Translations under genes and position numbers: made by a program
Notes under the pieces: generated by a model
What the model saw: only the letters and a program-made list of their open reading frames with translations
Told to the model about the DNA's origin: nothing
The model's database searches: none
Part shown: piece by piece, positions 52,792-62,151 of the stretch
Numbering within the stretch: position 1 is the first letter of the stretch
How the letters are laid out: each line of letters begins with the position of its first letter
Assembly: GCA_036245525.1 (NCBI GenBank)
Contig: BTPG01000003.1
Span: 207,771,539-207,835,538, forward strand
Length of the DNA stretch: 64,000 bases
DNA from: Semisulcospira habei
Lineage: Eukaryota; Mollusca; Gastropoda; Semisulcospiridae
Direction of reading: 5' to 3'

Positions 52792-52980
52792 TTAATCAGC
52801 AATTACATTTTGCAACTCTTCAAAAGTATACAATTTGCTAGCATAATAAAACGAAACAAGATCAATGTGTTCAAGGTTTATGTAAGTTAGACGAACAAAA
52901 GTTGTTTTGTCAACCACCAACTTGACAGCGGGAATACTGCTTGAAACATTAATAACATCATTATTTTTTTGTAATGGCAA
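52792..52980 (-). pseudogene. Short frame adjoining the 235-aa gene, probably its shifted tail
   Basis: A 62-residue frame without ATG that starts inside the A-run at the end of the 235-aa gene and reads on in another frame. It could be the original C-terminus of that gene after an indel in the A-run, or a separate gene whose start was lost. No domain is recognised. Confidence 0.35.
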
Positions 52981-53668
52981 TAAAGACCTTTGATGATTCT
53001 GTTACTGTTTCATTCCATGTAAGTTTAATTTCTTGTGCAATTTGAGCCTCTTTAGCAGTAGTTACTGATCTCATGATAATTTCAAATACTATTGTCGCTT
53101 CTCTTGCGATGGGAAAGTTTATTGGTGCAAACACGACCTTCACATCAGACCTACCCTTCCTGTGCATAAGAAGATATCTCCGTCTCTCATAATTTTCAAC
53201 TTTCAATTTTTCTCTGCTATTGTCATCTGAAGCAAAACTTGGAACAAGACTTACAATCAGCGGCCCAGAATTAACAACCTTCCTAAACACTAAGGCGCCT
53301 TCATCATCAGTGTATACATAAGGACTAATAAATTCAATCTTTATGTCCCAGTCAATTGTTGGAGGTGGTGCAGGCACAGATGAAACAACCCACTTACTAC
53401 CTACATGTATTAAGTTGTAGGGCACATTATTTACAGGTGGAGTAGGTACAGTAACATCACGTAGCTGACCAAGTTTAGGAATCTGTCTTTCACCGTCTTT
53501 CATGTCAACAATTACTTTCCTCTTGTACATGCCATTTGAATCAAGTTCAAAACCATATATTTCTCCAACATCCCCCTCCTTCTCAAAATCCTGTACGTCT
53601 GCCAAATCTTTCAATTCTGTTACTGGACATGCAACTGGTATGATTCTCGGCTTTGGACCACCACTCAT
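52961..53668 (-). CDS. Polinton virion-type protein of unknown role (235 aa)
   Basis: Starts at ATG 53668, preceded by an A/T-rich TTTATAAAAA. The protein begins MSGGPKPRIIPV and is predicted beta-rich by inspection (alternating hydrophobic strands such as YNLIHVGSKWVVSS and KVVFAPINFPIA), without Cys clusters or membrane helix. A minor capsid (penton, single jelly roll) role is possible by position and character but not shown. It lies in a run of minus-strand genes and ends at a homopolymer A run where a frameshift may have shortened it. Confidence 0.5.
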   Translation of the reverse strand: MSGGPKPRIIPVACPVTELKDLADVQDFEKEGDVGEIYGFELDSNGMYKRKVIVDMKDGERQIPKLGQLRDVTVPTPPVNNVPYNLIHVGSKWVVSSVPAPPPTIDWDIKIEFISPYVYTDDEGALVFRKVVNSGPLIVSLVPSFASDDNSREKLKVENYERRRYLLMHRKGRSDVKVVFAPINFPIAREATIVFEIIMRSVTTAKEAQIAQEIKLTWNETVTESSKVFIAITKK

Positions 53669-53689
53669 TTTTTATAAACAAAAATAAAA

Positions 53690-54222
53690 TTATTTAATTT
53701 CCAACACAACACTAAAATCATGCATAAGAACTGGTTTGTCATCCTGATTAGTTACAGATATGTGTGTACTGACAAATTGACAGGGTGTTTCCCAGTTATT
53801 TTAAGTGTTTTGGTCTTCATTGTTATAATACCGGTCATAGCTTCACCTAAATCATCTGATCTCCACCAATCTTCATCAATATAAAATCCAAGTAAATATG
53901 CAAATCTATCTGAGATCTTTAACCAATTTTGTGTCGGAAATTCTAATGTAACAAGTAGGTTAGCTGGATTTAAAGTTGCTTTAATTTTAAAATTACTTTG
54001 AAACCATTCAGCTATAGTACAAAAGTCATAATACCCGGGTGGTAAAGCTTCAGTCTTACCATCTAAATTTACTTTATTATATATATCATCTTATACATTA
54101 AACCATTTTACTGTGTAAAACATTTCATGGATAGCTACAGCCTTACTACCATCACGATTATCAATCCCATTAGTTAACCACACTGGTTTGCTTGTGTCAA
54201 GATTTGTTAAGGTAATAAACAT
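53690..54222 (-). pseudogene. Broken Polinton gene: in-frame TAA plus frameshift
   Basis: From ATG 54222 (preceded by GATAATAAAA) the frame is open for 43 codons, meets a TAA at 54091-54093, continues in the same frame for about 100 codons with sensible aromatic-rich sequence (PPGYYDFCTIAEWFQ, FAYLLGFYIDEDWWRS), and shifts frame near 53790 before a stop at 53690-53692. The pattern of open frame on both sides of single lesions shows a formerly functional gene of ~175 aa. Probably a structural protein by its beta-strand character; identity not known. It is divergent from the gene at 54247, only 24 bp away. Confidence 0.6.
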
Positions 54223-54246
54223 TTTTATTATCTCATATAAAAAAGG

Positions 54247-55897
54247 ATGGAATTTAAATCACCAACCATTACCACAATGAACGCATTTCAATTTAATGTG
54301 AATGCCAAATATAATGTTGCACCAACTTATGAACAGAAAATAATTCAATTAAATCAGCTTGATATTGCTGTATCAGAACAATTGATTGTACATTACTTAA
54401 CGTCCCGACAGCAACAAGGCTTTCTCAGGACGTGCCTGCACTGCTTGTGGGGGAAAAAAAAAACAACCAAACAGAACATTGAATGTATGTCGCCAGCCGG
54501 TCAAATACATTAAATAAACCTAACACATGGGGCCTAAATAAAGCTAAGACCATTTAGCAACACACATCCAATATCAAGAGCTACAGGCAGTGCAGACAGT
54601 AGGGAGAGTTTTAAAAAGGCAAATACAGGTGAATGGACAAAGGGTAGACAGAAACACATGCCCCAGAATAGAGAGATAAACCCACCCTGTGGGGCTGACC
54701 AGGGTGACCCTGGGAACTAAAAAATACCTAACCCCACCCAAGTCCCCCAGGGCAGATCCGGGTGGGGTTGTATCAGAACAAGATCTATTCCAAGTCAAAG
54801 TACCAAATCCGTTTGACCATTACCTAAACCCTCCAATAACAGATGACTCAACTGCAAGAAAGTGGTCTTCAAGTCCACTACAGATGTTTCAAAACCAACT
54901 TAACTTTGCTATACTATGCTCAACTACTGGCTGTGGGGTTTCTTTTACAGACCATTTGAATCACTCAAACAAACTTATTAAGTCTGTCTATCGTTTCCAT
55001 GTTTATTACCAGCTTAGACGTATACTGTCAGAACTTCATACACCACTGCCCACTGAATCCAGTTTCAACAGGTTTAATAACCCCATGGATATGAAAGCGT
55101 TTGAACGCATTTGTAATGAATTTAACATAAGCACTAAGTATGACTTCACACAAAAACTTGATGATCACAATGGTATGGGCACATTGTATTATGCTATGAG
55201 TCACAGACAATACCCTCAAGATTACTACCCTGGGTACACTTCATTCTCATCTAAATCTGAAGTCTGGTTAGGATCAATAGAGCAGAAACAGTCTAACGCC
55301 TGGACCACATTTATTTTAGATAAAAGTGACGGGTTTACTCAAGCAGGAGTCGAGCGCGTCAATGAGTCTATCAGAACATATGTCTGGTGTATATTAGGAG
55401 CACAATCACTAACAAAATCAAACATTTTGAATGGAAGTGGTAAATTTGAAGCACAAAAACAGTTTCTTGCAAATCTTGAAGATTCAATCAACTCAACAGT
55501 TGATCTCCCATCTAGCATACAACGCTACCAAGACGTACTCAGATATGCCAGATCAAAAGTTGACTTTGTAGTTGGCATTGGGTTATACATGTTACCATCT
55601 GATCTTCAACTCCAAATGGGAACAATAACAAATTATAATAATGAAATAATTGTTGCAGGTCGTGATCAAAAACTAGGTCTCAATCAATCTGTAAACTTAG
55701 GGGCCACAACCACACATGTACAGTCAATAAAACCATTACAGACGGTAACACCCCCGACCCCGGCCCTGGCCCCAACACCGGCACTCATACAAGCGGTAAC
55801 CCCTACACCAACCCCTGACACTCATGAGTCAGAGAGAACTGCATTGGTAATAGGCCTCACTGGATTAGGAGTATTACTTCTTTATCTGTTTCATTAA
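54247..55897 (+). pseudogene. Polinton gene with C-terminal membrane anchor, interrupted by a 387-bp insertion
   Basis: The first part starts at ATG 54247. After residue ~45 the frame is interrupted by an inserted element, and the same frame resumes at ~54769 and runs to 55897 with ~375 further residues. The protein is mostly alpha-helical and polar, with a Pro/Thr-rich linker (TPPTPALAPTPALIQ) and a single C-terminal transmembrane segment (ALVIGLTGLGVLLLYLFH). It is a tail-anchored type protein, perhaps of the virion membrane. The 3' end overlaps the convergent 417-aa gene by 24 bp. The insertion breaks translation by stop codons. Not recognised beyond its Polinton context. Confidence 0.65.
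54382..54768 (-). mobile_element. 387-bp retroposon insertion with 13-bp target duplication
   Basis: TGTATCAGAACAA occurs at 54369-54381 and at 54769-54781, flanking the insert. Read on the minus strand the insert starts with CCACCC-rich sequence and ends with GTCGGGACGTTAAGTAATG, a 3' end of the sort seen in LINEs and SINEs of invertebrates. It has no coding capacity and interrupts the Polinton gene in the same frame on both sides. It is probably a SINE or a very short LINE tail. Confidence 0.8.
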
Positions 55898-57127
55898 ATA
55901 ACCCACCATCAACCCTCCTACTGTCACCAAAAATACCCACACATGTTCTGCCATAAACCCTACTGCCTTCGCTGCAGTACTAATCAACCAACTGACAACA
56001 GAGCCTATAATGCCAGGCAAAGCGTCCATTGCTTTTACAGCCAATTTTTTAAGCAAGTCTGACATGTGAGACAACTGTTTCTTTACCCATGACTGTAAAT
56101 CTTTTGGGTCTGTTGGAGGTGGGGGGCCAGGGGTTGGTGGTGCCGGTGCCGGGGCTGGACCACCACCACCACTGGCGGAGACAGCTAATACAACAGTACT
56201 GATAATAAATCCCAGAGCTGTAATTAAACTAGCAATTGTGATACCCTGCTCTCTGAAAAGTGTTTTTAGTCTCTCAGCCAGAGTAGTGTCTTCGTGAAGT
56301 ATTTTCTGAATAGTTTCTCTAATTCTGTTGACCTGTGATTTTAGTTTTTGTCTTCCAATACTAATTGTTTCTAACCTTCCTGATCTTTCTATCTGCAAAT
56401 CATTTAATCTGTGTTGGATTCTTTCTTTCATTTCTGTGTCAAGATTCCCATTGTCTGCGGTAGCCAGTTTCTCTTTTTCACGTTCTATGTGTTTATCAAG
56501 CTCACCTAGTTTGGCAACATTATTAACCATCTCACCTCTTATTGTCTGCAGTGATTTATCCAACCCTATAATCTCCCTCATTGACAAAGGTGGATCATCT
56601 ATTGTTTTCATAGCATCATTTAATTGTCCTTCAGTAAATGAGGTTTCTTGTATCACTGTGTTTGCTATTTCTGGTAGGCTTGTTACTGGTGCCATTTCAA
56701 TCTCTTGCCCTGTTGGCATCTTTGTTTGTGTGTCGTGAAGAACACTAGCCAGGCTTGGCGTGACAGGAGACCCACCAATTCCAAGTTGACGCAAGGCACC
56801 AATACCACCTTCATTTTTTATTGTACTTAAAGCCCTAAACCTACTAGGGTCTTTTTTGTTAGTCAATAGTACTTTTCCTTTGTCAACAGTATTTAAATAT
56901 AAATGACCCTTGCCATCAAGTTCAAACTGGTTAGGGTCTATGTTGTCTGGGCGGCCACCAACATGATCATAAAATGAGTTCACTTTGGTTTCTAAAAGTT
57001 CATGACGTAAACTGTAAATATTTCTTGTACCAGTCATATCTGTCATATCTGTCATATCTTTTGTATTACCAATCTCATACGTGTCATCCATTTCAAAATC
57101 TTCATCATTAAATCCTCCCATGGCCAT
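55874..57127 (-). CDS. Polinton coiled-coil membrane protein (417 aa)
   Basis: Starts at ATG 57127. The N-terminus is acidic with MTD repeats; the middle is a long helical/coiled region (roughly residues 165-290); then a hydrophobic segment (IASLITALGFIISTVVLAVSA), a Gly/Ala/Pro linker (PAPAPAPPTPGPPPPT) and a C-terminal helical part rich in small hydrophobics, ending in another membrane segment. Similar proteins, often annotated as uncharacterised, recur in invertebrate Polintons. Because of its membrane-active look it could be involved in virion membrane structure or entry, but this is inference. It is divergent from the capsid gene (41 bp apart), sharing an AT-rich intergenic region with AATAAA words on both strands. 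Confidence 0.65.
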   Translation of the reverse strand: MAMGGFNDEDFEMDDTYEIGNTKDMTDMTDMTGTRNIYSLRHELLETKVNSFYDHVGGRPDNIDPNQFELDGKGHLYLNTVDKGKVLLTNKKDPSRFRALSTIKNEGGIGALRQLGIGGSPVTPSLASVLHDTQTKMPTGQEIEMAPVTSLPEIANTVIQETSFTEGQLNDAMKTIDDPPLSMREIIGLDKSLQTIRGEMVNNVAKLGELDKHIEREKEKLATADNGNLDTEMKERIQHRLNDLQIERSGRLETISIGRQKLKSQVNRIRETIQKILHEDTTLAERLKTLFREQGITIASLITALGFIISTVVLAVSASGGGGPAPAPAPPTPGPPPPTDPKDLQSWVKKQLSHMSDLLKKLAVKAMDALPGIIGSVVSWLISTAAKAVGFMAEHVWVFLVTVGGLMVGYLMKQIKK

Positions 57128-57168
57128 TGTTTTATTAATTTATTATTTTTTTATTGTGCATAATAAAA

Positions 57169-58452
57169 ATGACACAGTCTTATGGATCAAAGTTAGACCC
57201 ATACAGAAAACGATGTGAGCCTCTGGGTGTTAAGGGCATTAGACAATCGATAGTCATCACGAACAATCCAAGTACCATAGACCAGAACCAAACTCTTACA
57301 GTCAAGTTTCCAAACCTAGGTCCCAGTGACGTTATCGTTCCTGGCACTGCACGCCTTGCATTTAATATTGAACTATCATCAGACGCAGACGTAAACAGAA
57401 CACTGGTTAACAATCTTGGCAGAGCAATTGTTAGAACTATTAAAGTAAAACTTGAAGGACAGGAAGTGTTTAGTCTTGACGACTCAGATGTATTCTACTG
57501 TTACAAAGACCTTTGGCTCACAAGAGAAGAACGAGAGGACCGTATTTATCAAGGCATACAGCCAGATAATGTTGGTAAACTTCGAATCAATGCCGGAGAC
57601 AAAACAACGTCAGCAGCCCAGGACGTTATATTAGCAGAAACATATGGATCCAGATTTTACATTCCACTTGAGTTTGAAATCCTCGCAGCTCATTTGCCTT
57701 ATTACCAAGGGGCACTGAATGACCGTCTGAGTTTTGAACTAACCTTCAATGACTACTCCAAAGTTATTAAATCATCTGCCACAGATGCAACATACAAGAT
57801 CTCTAACATTTCCTTGGAATATGAAATTGTCACACATACTGAACTAGCCAGACTCATTCAAAATCAATACCAGTCAAGACTTCCAATTTATTATGACAGG
57901 GTGATTAGACATAGTTTAATACCCAAAGATAAGAGCGACCCAATGTGGAACATAAACTTGAACACATCAGCTAGGTCACTGAAAGGTATTCTTATGTTGT
58001 TTGTTGAACCAGCAGATCCATATAAACGGGATTCAGAAAAATTCTACAATCCTAAGATTACACATTTGTCCTGCACAATTGAAGGCCGCCCTAATCAAGT
58101 GTACGCGTCTGGAATGTTACCTTATCAACACTACGATGAGATCACAAAGTATTTTGCGGGTGGAAGGATTAGAGATAAACCTGCAAACATTGCGTGCAAA
58201 GATCTACATCTGTATGATGTTAGGATCGGACAATACCTTACAAACAAGTATGCACTGTGGCTAGACCTTCGTAGTACAGATGATAACTACCTTCATGGGT
58301 CAGGTCGAACTGTTGAGAACGGCAGTGATGGAATTACAATTCAGATACAAAAGAAGGTTGAAACTGCTGCAGCCATAAACATATATTTGTACCTGATATA
58401 TGATGCACAACTCAATATTGCAGAAAGCAGACTGAGTGGACACATATATTAA
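57169..58452 (+). CDS. Major capsid protein, double-jelly-roll (hexon-like)
   Basis: ATG chosen at 57169 (the open frame begins at TTG 57154). The ~427 aa product is beta-rich with many alternating strands. Recognisable Polinton/adintovirus capsid signatures include a hydrophobic strand near the start (LTVKFPNLGPSDVIVPGTAR), LAFNIEL, FYIPLEFEIL and LSFELTFNDYSKV; the second half carries a jelly-roll-like run, ending near AAINIYLYLIYDAQL. These proteins form the icosahedral shell of adintoviruses and Polinton virions. The frame is intact. The gene is followed by the packaging ATPase after 19 bp. Confidence 0.85.
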   Translation: MTQSYGSKLDPYRKRCEPLGVKGIRQSIVITNNPSTIDQNQTLTVKFPNLGPSDVIVPGTARLAFNIELSSDADVNRTLVNNLGRAIVRTIKVKLEGQEVFSLDDSDVFYCYKDLWLTREEREDRIYQGIQPDNVGKLRINAGDKTTSAAQDVILAETYGSRFYIPLEFEILAAHLPYYQGALNDRLSFELTFNDYSKVIKSSATDATYKISNISLEYEIVTHTELARLIQNQYQSRLPIYYDRVIRHSLIPKDKSDPMWNINLNTSARSLKGILMLFVEPADPYKRDSEKFYNPKITHLSCTIEGRPNQVYASGMLPYQHYDEITKYFAGGRIRDKPANIACKDLHLYDVRIGQYLTNKYALWLDLRSTDDNYLHGSGRTVENGSDGITIQIQKKVETAAAINIYLYLIYDAQLNIAESRLSGHIY

Positions 58453-58471
58453 AATTATATTGTGTATTAAA

Positions 58472-59083
58472 ATGAACCGGAGCTTGATGACACTCGATCC
58501 ACACTGTGGCTTATTTGTTGGTGCCACAGGGTGTGGAAAGACTCAATTCGTACTTGACTTATTACAAACAAGATACATCCACCATTTTGAAAACATTGTA
58601 ATATTTTGTCCTACAATCAAACACAACAAAGCTTATCACAACTGTTTATTCATTTGGACTGACAGTAACATATACTTAGTCGACCCTGAGAAAAAACTGA
58701 ATGACTACCTACAATATTTTTACAAGCAATTTGAAGGACAGCCAACGTTGTTTATTGTTGATGACTGTTCTGCAGAGAAAGACATTGTCAAAAAGAGAAA
58801 CACTCTATCAGAACTTGCCTTCAGTGGCAGACATGCAAACATCAGTGTATGGATTCTCACTCAGAAATATAATGCTGTACTGAAAGATTTTTGTGAACAG
58901 TTAAAGTTTATCTGTTTGTTTTACTGTAAGGATCATGACAGCTTTGAAGACTGTCTGAGAGAAAACGATGTCATCCCAAATAAGCATGAACGTGATGATG
59001 TGAAAAATAAACTGAAATCAACTAAGCATCTAAAGCTTATTTTAAAGACAGATCAGCCCACAGGGTATGGGCTAGTAAATTGA
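58472..59083 (+). CDS. Genome-packaging ATPase (FtsK/HerA-like, A32-type)
   Basis: ATG chosen at 58472. The ~203 aa product has a Walker A motif (GATGCGKT, residues 17-24) and a Walker B motif (LFIVDDC, Asp at 97-98), followed by a sensor-like Gln (ILTQKY). This matches the A32-like packaging ATPase that pumps DNA into Polinton and adintovirus capsids. It is intact and placed directly after the capsid gene, the usual neighbour. Confidence 0.9.
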   Translation: MNRSLMTLDPHCGLFVGATGCGKTQFVLDLLQTRYIHHFENIVIFCPTIKHNKAYHNCLFIWTDSNIYLVDPEKKLNDYLQYFYKQFEGQPTLFIVDDCSAEKDIVKKRNTLSELAFSGRHANISVWILTQKYNAVLKDFCEQLKFICLFYCKDHDSFEDCLRENDVIPNKHERDDVKNKLKSTKHLKLILKTDQPTGYGLVN

Positions 59084-59119
59084 TGTAAATTAATTTATAC
59101 ATTTGTTTGTCCAATAAAA

Positions 59120-59467
59120 ATGACAGACGGACAAATCATACAGGTGATTGATCTCACACACCTTTTCAAAGATGATAAGTACTTTACTGACTTAATATCA
59201 CCCAAACAGACTAACATAAGTCTTTCAGCACCATCAGAAATATATGCTACATATAGTGTGACTTTGGATTATGTCGATGAGCATCCAGATGTGGAGCACA
59301 TGACAGTTGATTTAAAGACACCTACTTTTAAAGTTAATGATACCAACTATGGTTGGATAGGGGAAATTTGTTATAGCATAATTAAGCAACTACGCAAACT
59401 AAATGTTTATATTGACAGTGTTACAGTTAATAAAGTGGTATTACACAAGGTGAGCAAGCAGAGTTAA
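59120..59467 (+). CDS. Small Polinton protein (115 aa)
   Basis: Begins at ATG 59120, immediately after the words CCAATAAAA. Alternating strands and a short helix (CYSIIKQLRKLNVYIDS); no membrane segment or Cys motif. It lies between packaging ATPase and the next gene on the same strand. Unknown function; could be a minor capsid or penton-like component but I do not recognise it. Confidence 0.55.
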   Translation: MTDGQIIQVIDLTHLFKDDKYFTDLISPKQTNISLSAPSEIYATYSVTLDYVDEHPDVEHMTVDLKTPTFKVNDTNYGWIGEICYSIIKQLRKLNVYIDSVTVNKVVLHKVSKQS

Positions 59468-59494
59468 CATTATTATTTTTTAATTTCATTATAA

Positions 59495-59950
59495 ATGAAC
59501 CAAGACGAATTACTTCTATGTAATGATATCAATGCGGTAGAGAACAAAGACTTAGACTCTAAGAAACAGCGTCTTTTGTCTGTGATTGTCTCAGGCAAGT
59601 CAAAGACTTATCTCGGGAAACAATACATGACAGAGGATATTGAATCTTTAACCTCTGACGAACTAATCAAGCTTCATTTAAAATATGAAAACCACATTGC
59701 CTCACTAATGACTCGTGATTTAAGTCGATCTCTTGTATGCCTATACACAAAAGCAGTGACTCACTTTCTACCTGTGGATAGTGACAGCCTATGACACGAC
59801 CTTGAAAGCAATCCTATTGTTTCAAGTACAATTAGCAAATTAGCATGTGTCATGTTTTACAAGTTTGGAAATTACCTTGCACCTGTGGTAACTTTACTTG
59901 TTACTGGGAGCCATATTGATTTCTCGAAAATAAATTTTACTGCAGAAGAA
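59495..59950 (+). pseudogene. Polinton gene with in-frame TGA (59792-59794)
   Basis: From ATG 59495 the frame is open for 99 codons, hits TGA at 59792-59794, and continues in the same frame for over 50 codons, passing the next start codon region near 59952. The N-terminal part is helical and charged; after the stop there is a hydrophobic segment (YLAPVVTLLV). The continued frame indicates a recent nonsense mutation of a ~150-aa protein. No relative is recognised. Confidence 0.55.
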
Positions 59951-59951
59951 A

Positions 59952-60417
59952 ATGGACGAAACCCAGACGACTCCACAACCGAACCCCAGTCCAGTTTTGA
60001 CACAGGTTCAAACTGTGACTAAAGCTAAAAGTCCAGGCAGGGTTGAGGCTGGTAAAAGATTAGCTGAATATAACAGACAAAAAAAATTACAGCTTCAAGC
60101 GCAAACAGAAAAGGCTCATGTGACTGACCAGGCGTCAGGACCGTCAGAACCTGTGTCAATACCGTCAGGGCCGTCACTCCCTCATCAAAGTGAGAGAAAA
60201 ACAACTAAGTCTGACCCTGACCCCCGAACCTCAAACAACAAAATATATAATTGCCGGATTTGTTGTCGGATTTGGTTACGTAGGTTATCAATTATACAAA
60301 AAATACAAACCACAGACTCGTACAGTGACCAAAAAATCAGACACTCCAAAAACAAAACCAGAAGTCGCCACATTACCAGTAACACCCAAAGCCGTTGACC
60401 CATTTTATATGCAGTAA
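59952..60417 (+). pseudogene. Basic/Pro-rich Polinton protein with one membrane segment, frameshifted
   Basis: Starts at ATG 59952: Gln/Pro/Thr-rich, then a basic helix (AGKRLAEYNRQKK), then Pro/Ser repeats. The frame shifts near 60185-60195; the correct continuation is in the frame running to 60417, with a hydrophobic segment (YIIAGFVVGFGYVGYQLY) and a Lys/Thr/Pro-rich tail. A shape of basic N-part, single transmembrane helix and basic tail is common to small Polinton virion proteins. Broken here by a single shift. Confidence 0.55.
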
Positions 60418-60453
60418 ATAAAAATATTATTTTAATTTTTATTGCCTTAGAAA

Positions 60454-60684
60454 ATGAGCGACACAAAGAACTTGATGAACCTTGTCTATCACTCTGCCGT
60501 AATTAGTGGATTAGCAGTAGCTTATTCTATGCTGGGAAAAAGTCTACTCAAAATGAAATCAGCAGACCTCAGTAGACTCGATTTCAAAGACAGCACTAAG
60601 CTAATTGTAGTTTTTACAGCGTCGATTGCGACAAAAGACTTTCTTGTCAAGCAGGGAATTATTCCCAAAAATGTTTCTATGTAA
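60454..60684 (+). CDS. Small two-helix membrane protein (76 aa)
   Basis: ATG 60454. Two hydrophobic segments (VISGLAVAYSMLG and LIVVFTASIATKDFLV) separated by a charged loop. Small proteins of this shape sit at this place in Polinton gene blocks. Intact; function unknown. Confidence 0.6.
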   Translation: MSDTKNLMNLVYHSAVISGLAVAYSMLGKSLLKMKSADLSRLDFKDSTKLIVVFTASIATKDFLVKQGIIPKNVSM

Positions 60685-60692
60685 ATAAAAAT

Positions 60693-61049
60693 ATGGTGAC
60701 GATAGCTATTATGATTGGTGGGGCAGTTGTTAATGCTCTGGCATTCAGTGGCTCAAACTACCTCTTTTCAAAAATGGGTAGAGAAGAATCAGCAGAAGAA
60801 ATGAAACGTCACAATGAGGCAACAGAGAAACTCGCTCAAGCTCAACAAGAATATGAAAAGAATAGAATTGAAAAACTTGATTTCATCAATGAAAAACTCA
60901 GGCTTGAAGGTCACGCACAGCATACGTTTTCAAATACAGACGAAGCAATCAGGGAATATTTTCTTGTCACGGGTGAAGACATGCCTATCCCAAAACCAAA
61001 ACTAAGTGACTACTATCAACCAAGCCCAGAACAAAGAAACGGGAGATAA
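60693..61049 (+). CDS. Small Polinton membrane protein (118 aa) with charged helix
   Basis: ATG 60693, just after GTAAATAAAAAT. An N-terminal hydrophobic segment (IAIMIGGAVVNALAFSGSNYLF), then a long charged coiled-coil-like helix (EEMKRHNEATEKLAQAQQ), and a conserved-looking tail with DEAIREYF. I recall this combination as a recurring uncharacterised Polinton/adintovirus ORF. Intact. Probable virion membrane or scaffold role by position only. Confidence 0.6.
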   Translation: MVTIAIMIGGAVVNALAFSGSNYLFSKMGREESAEEMKRHNEATEKLAQAQQEYEKNRIEKLDFINEKLRLEGHAQHTFSNTDEAIREYFLVTGEDMPIPKPKLSDYYQPSPEQRNGR

Positions 61050-61109
61050 TCTTTGTTCTAGTGGGAATGATATTTGTTTATTTTACTGGAGTTTTCATTG
61101 CTAGAAAAA

Positions 61110-62151
61110 ATGGCAGCCGAAAATAAACTATCTAAAATATATTACTCACCATCAGGGTATTGGAAAGGGCAAACAGCTATTGAAAAATTACATGTCGCTG
61201 TGGGCGGAGATGTATCACTCAATCAAGTCAAGCAATGGTTACAGAAAATCAATCCAGACCAAAAAGGTGACTGCCAAGCGTGTAATATGCAAAGAAGTAC
61301 CCAACGGAGAATGGTTACAGAGACAGGCTATTTGGCAGATATACCTCCCTGCTCCAAGTAAAATATCTAGACCCCATTTTGAAAACACTACCCCAAATGA
61401 CACACATCAAATTGACCTCCTGTTCCTACCGCATGACACAATAAAAAAGAAACGATACAAATATGCATTAACTGTCGTTGACATAGCTTCAAGGTACAAA
61501 GACGCTGAACCCATATCTGACAAAACAGCCAGTACAGTTGCGACTGCATTAACAAAAATATATGGTCGAGGCCCCTTAAGATACCCCAGACTTGTACAAG
61601 TTGATGACGGATCAGAATTTAAGGGTGCAGTTAATCAGTTATTTGCGAAGCATGGCATACTGGTCAGACGAGGTATTCCAGGCGTACACAGATCACAGGC
61701 AATAGTAGAGAACTTTAACAAACAGTTATCAGAGAGACTTTTCAGTTACCAGTATTCTAAGGAACTCATGCATGACACCCGTAACACTGAATGGGTTAAG
61801 AGATTACCACATGTGATAAAAGCAATGAACAATGAAGGTCACCCAAAACCTGCTGATGCTATTAAATTGAAAACAACTACAGAGCCAAAAACAACCCCAA
61901 CCCCACCTCCAGACACAAGTTTATTTACTAAACAGGTGAGATATTTATATCAACCAGGTGAAGCTGAGAACGACGTAAAGCGCAGGGCGACAGACCCCAT
62001 CTGGTCCACATCTGTTCATAATATAAAAAAAATAATTCCCGGTCCTGACGCAACAATATATTACCTGATCGACCCTGCACCCCAGAGGGCATTTGTCAGA
62101 GAAGAATTACAGATTATTCCCCCAGACACCGTTACTCATTTCAGTAACTAA
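61110..62151 (+). pseudogene. Retrovirus-type integrase of the Polinton, broken by a 76-bp insertion
   Basis: ATG 61110 opens the N-terminal part (to ~61245). A 76-bp segment between copies of a 12-bp repeat (61234-61245 and 61310-61321) shifts the frame; the remainder is open to 62151. The core shows the catalytic D,D,E set: QIDLLFLP (Asp, ~61414), QVDDGSEF (~61603) and RSQAIVENF (Glu, ~61708), with a C-terminal beta-rich region (ATIYYLIDPAPQRAFVREEL) that recalls the chromodomain/SH3-like tail of these integrases. It inserts the element into the genome with 6-bp target duplications in active copies. The 3' end overlaps polB (convergent) by 45 bp. Confidence 0.85.
61246..61321 (+). repeat. 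76-bp insertion bounded by a 12-bp direct repeat
   Basis: AATGGTTACAGA flanks the segment at 61234-61245 and again at its end, 61310-61321. The length is not a multiple of three, so it disrupts the integrase frame. It may be a tiny retroposon or DNA fragment with target duplication. A GT...AG intron reading of the interval is possible but gives a less sensible protein join. Confidence 0.7.

Noticed and set aside
53760..54222. Intergenic noncoding stretch in the Polinton
   Set aside because: The minus strand shows a continuous protein-like frame interrupted only by one stop and one shift, so it is annotated as a broken gene instead.
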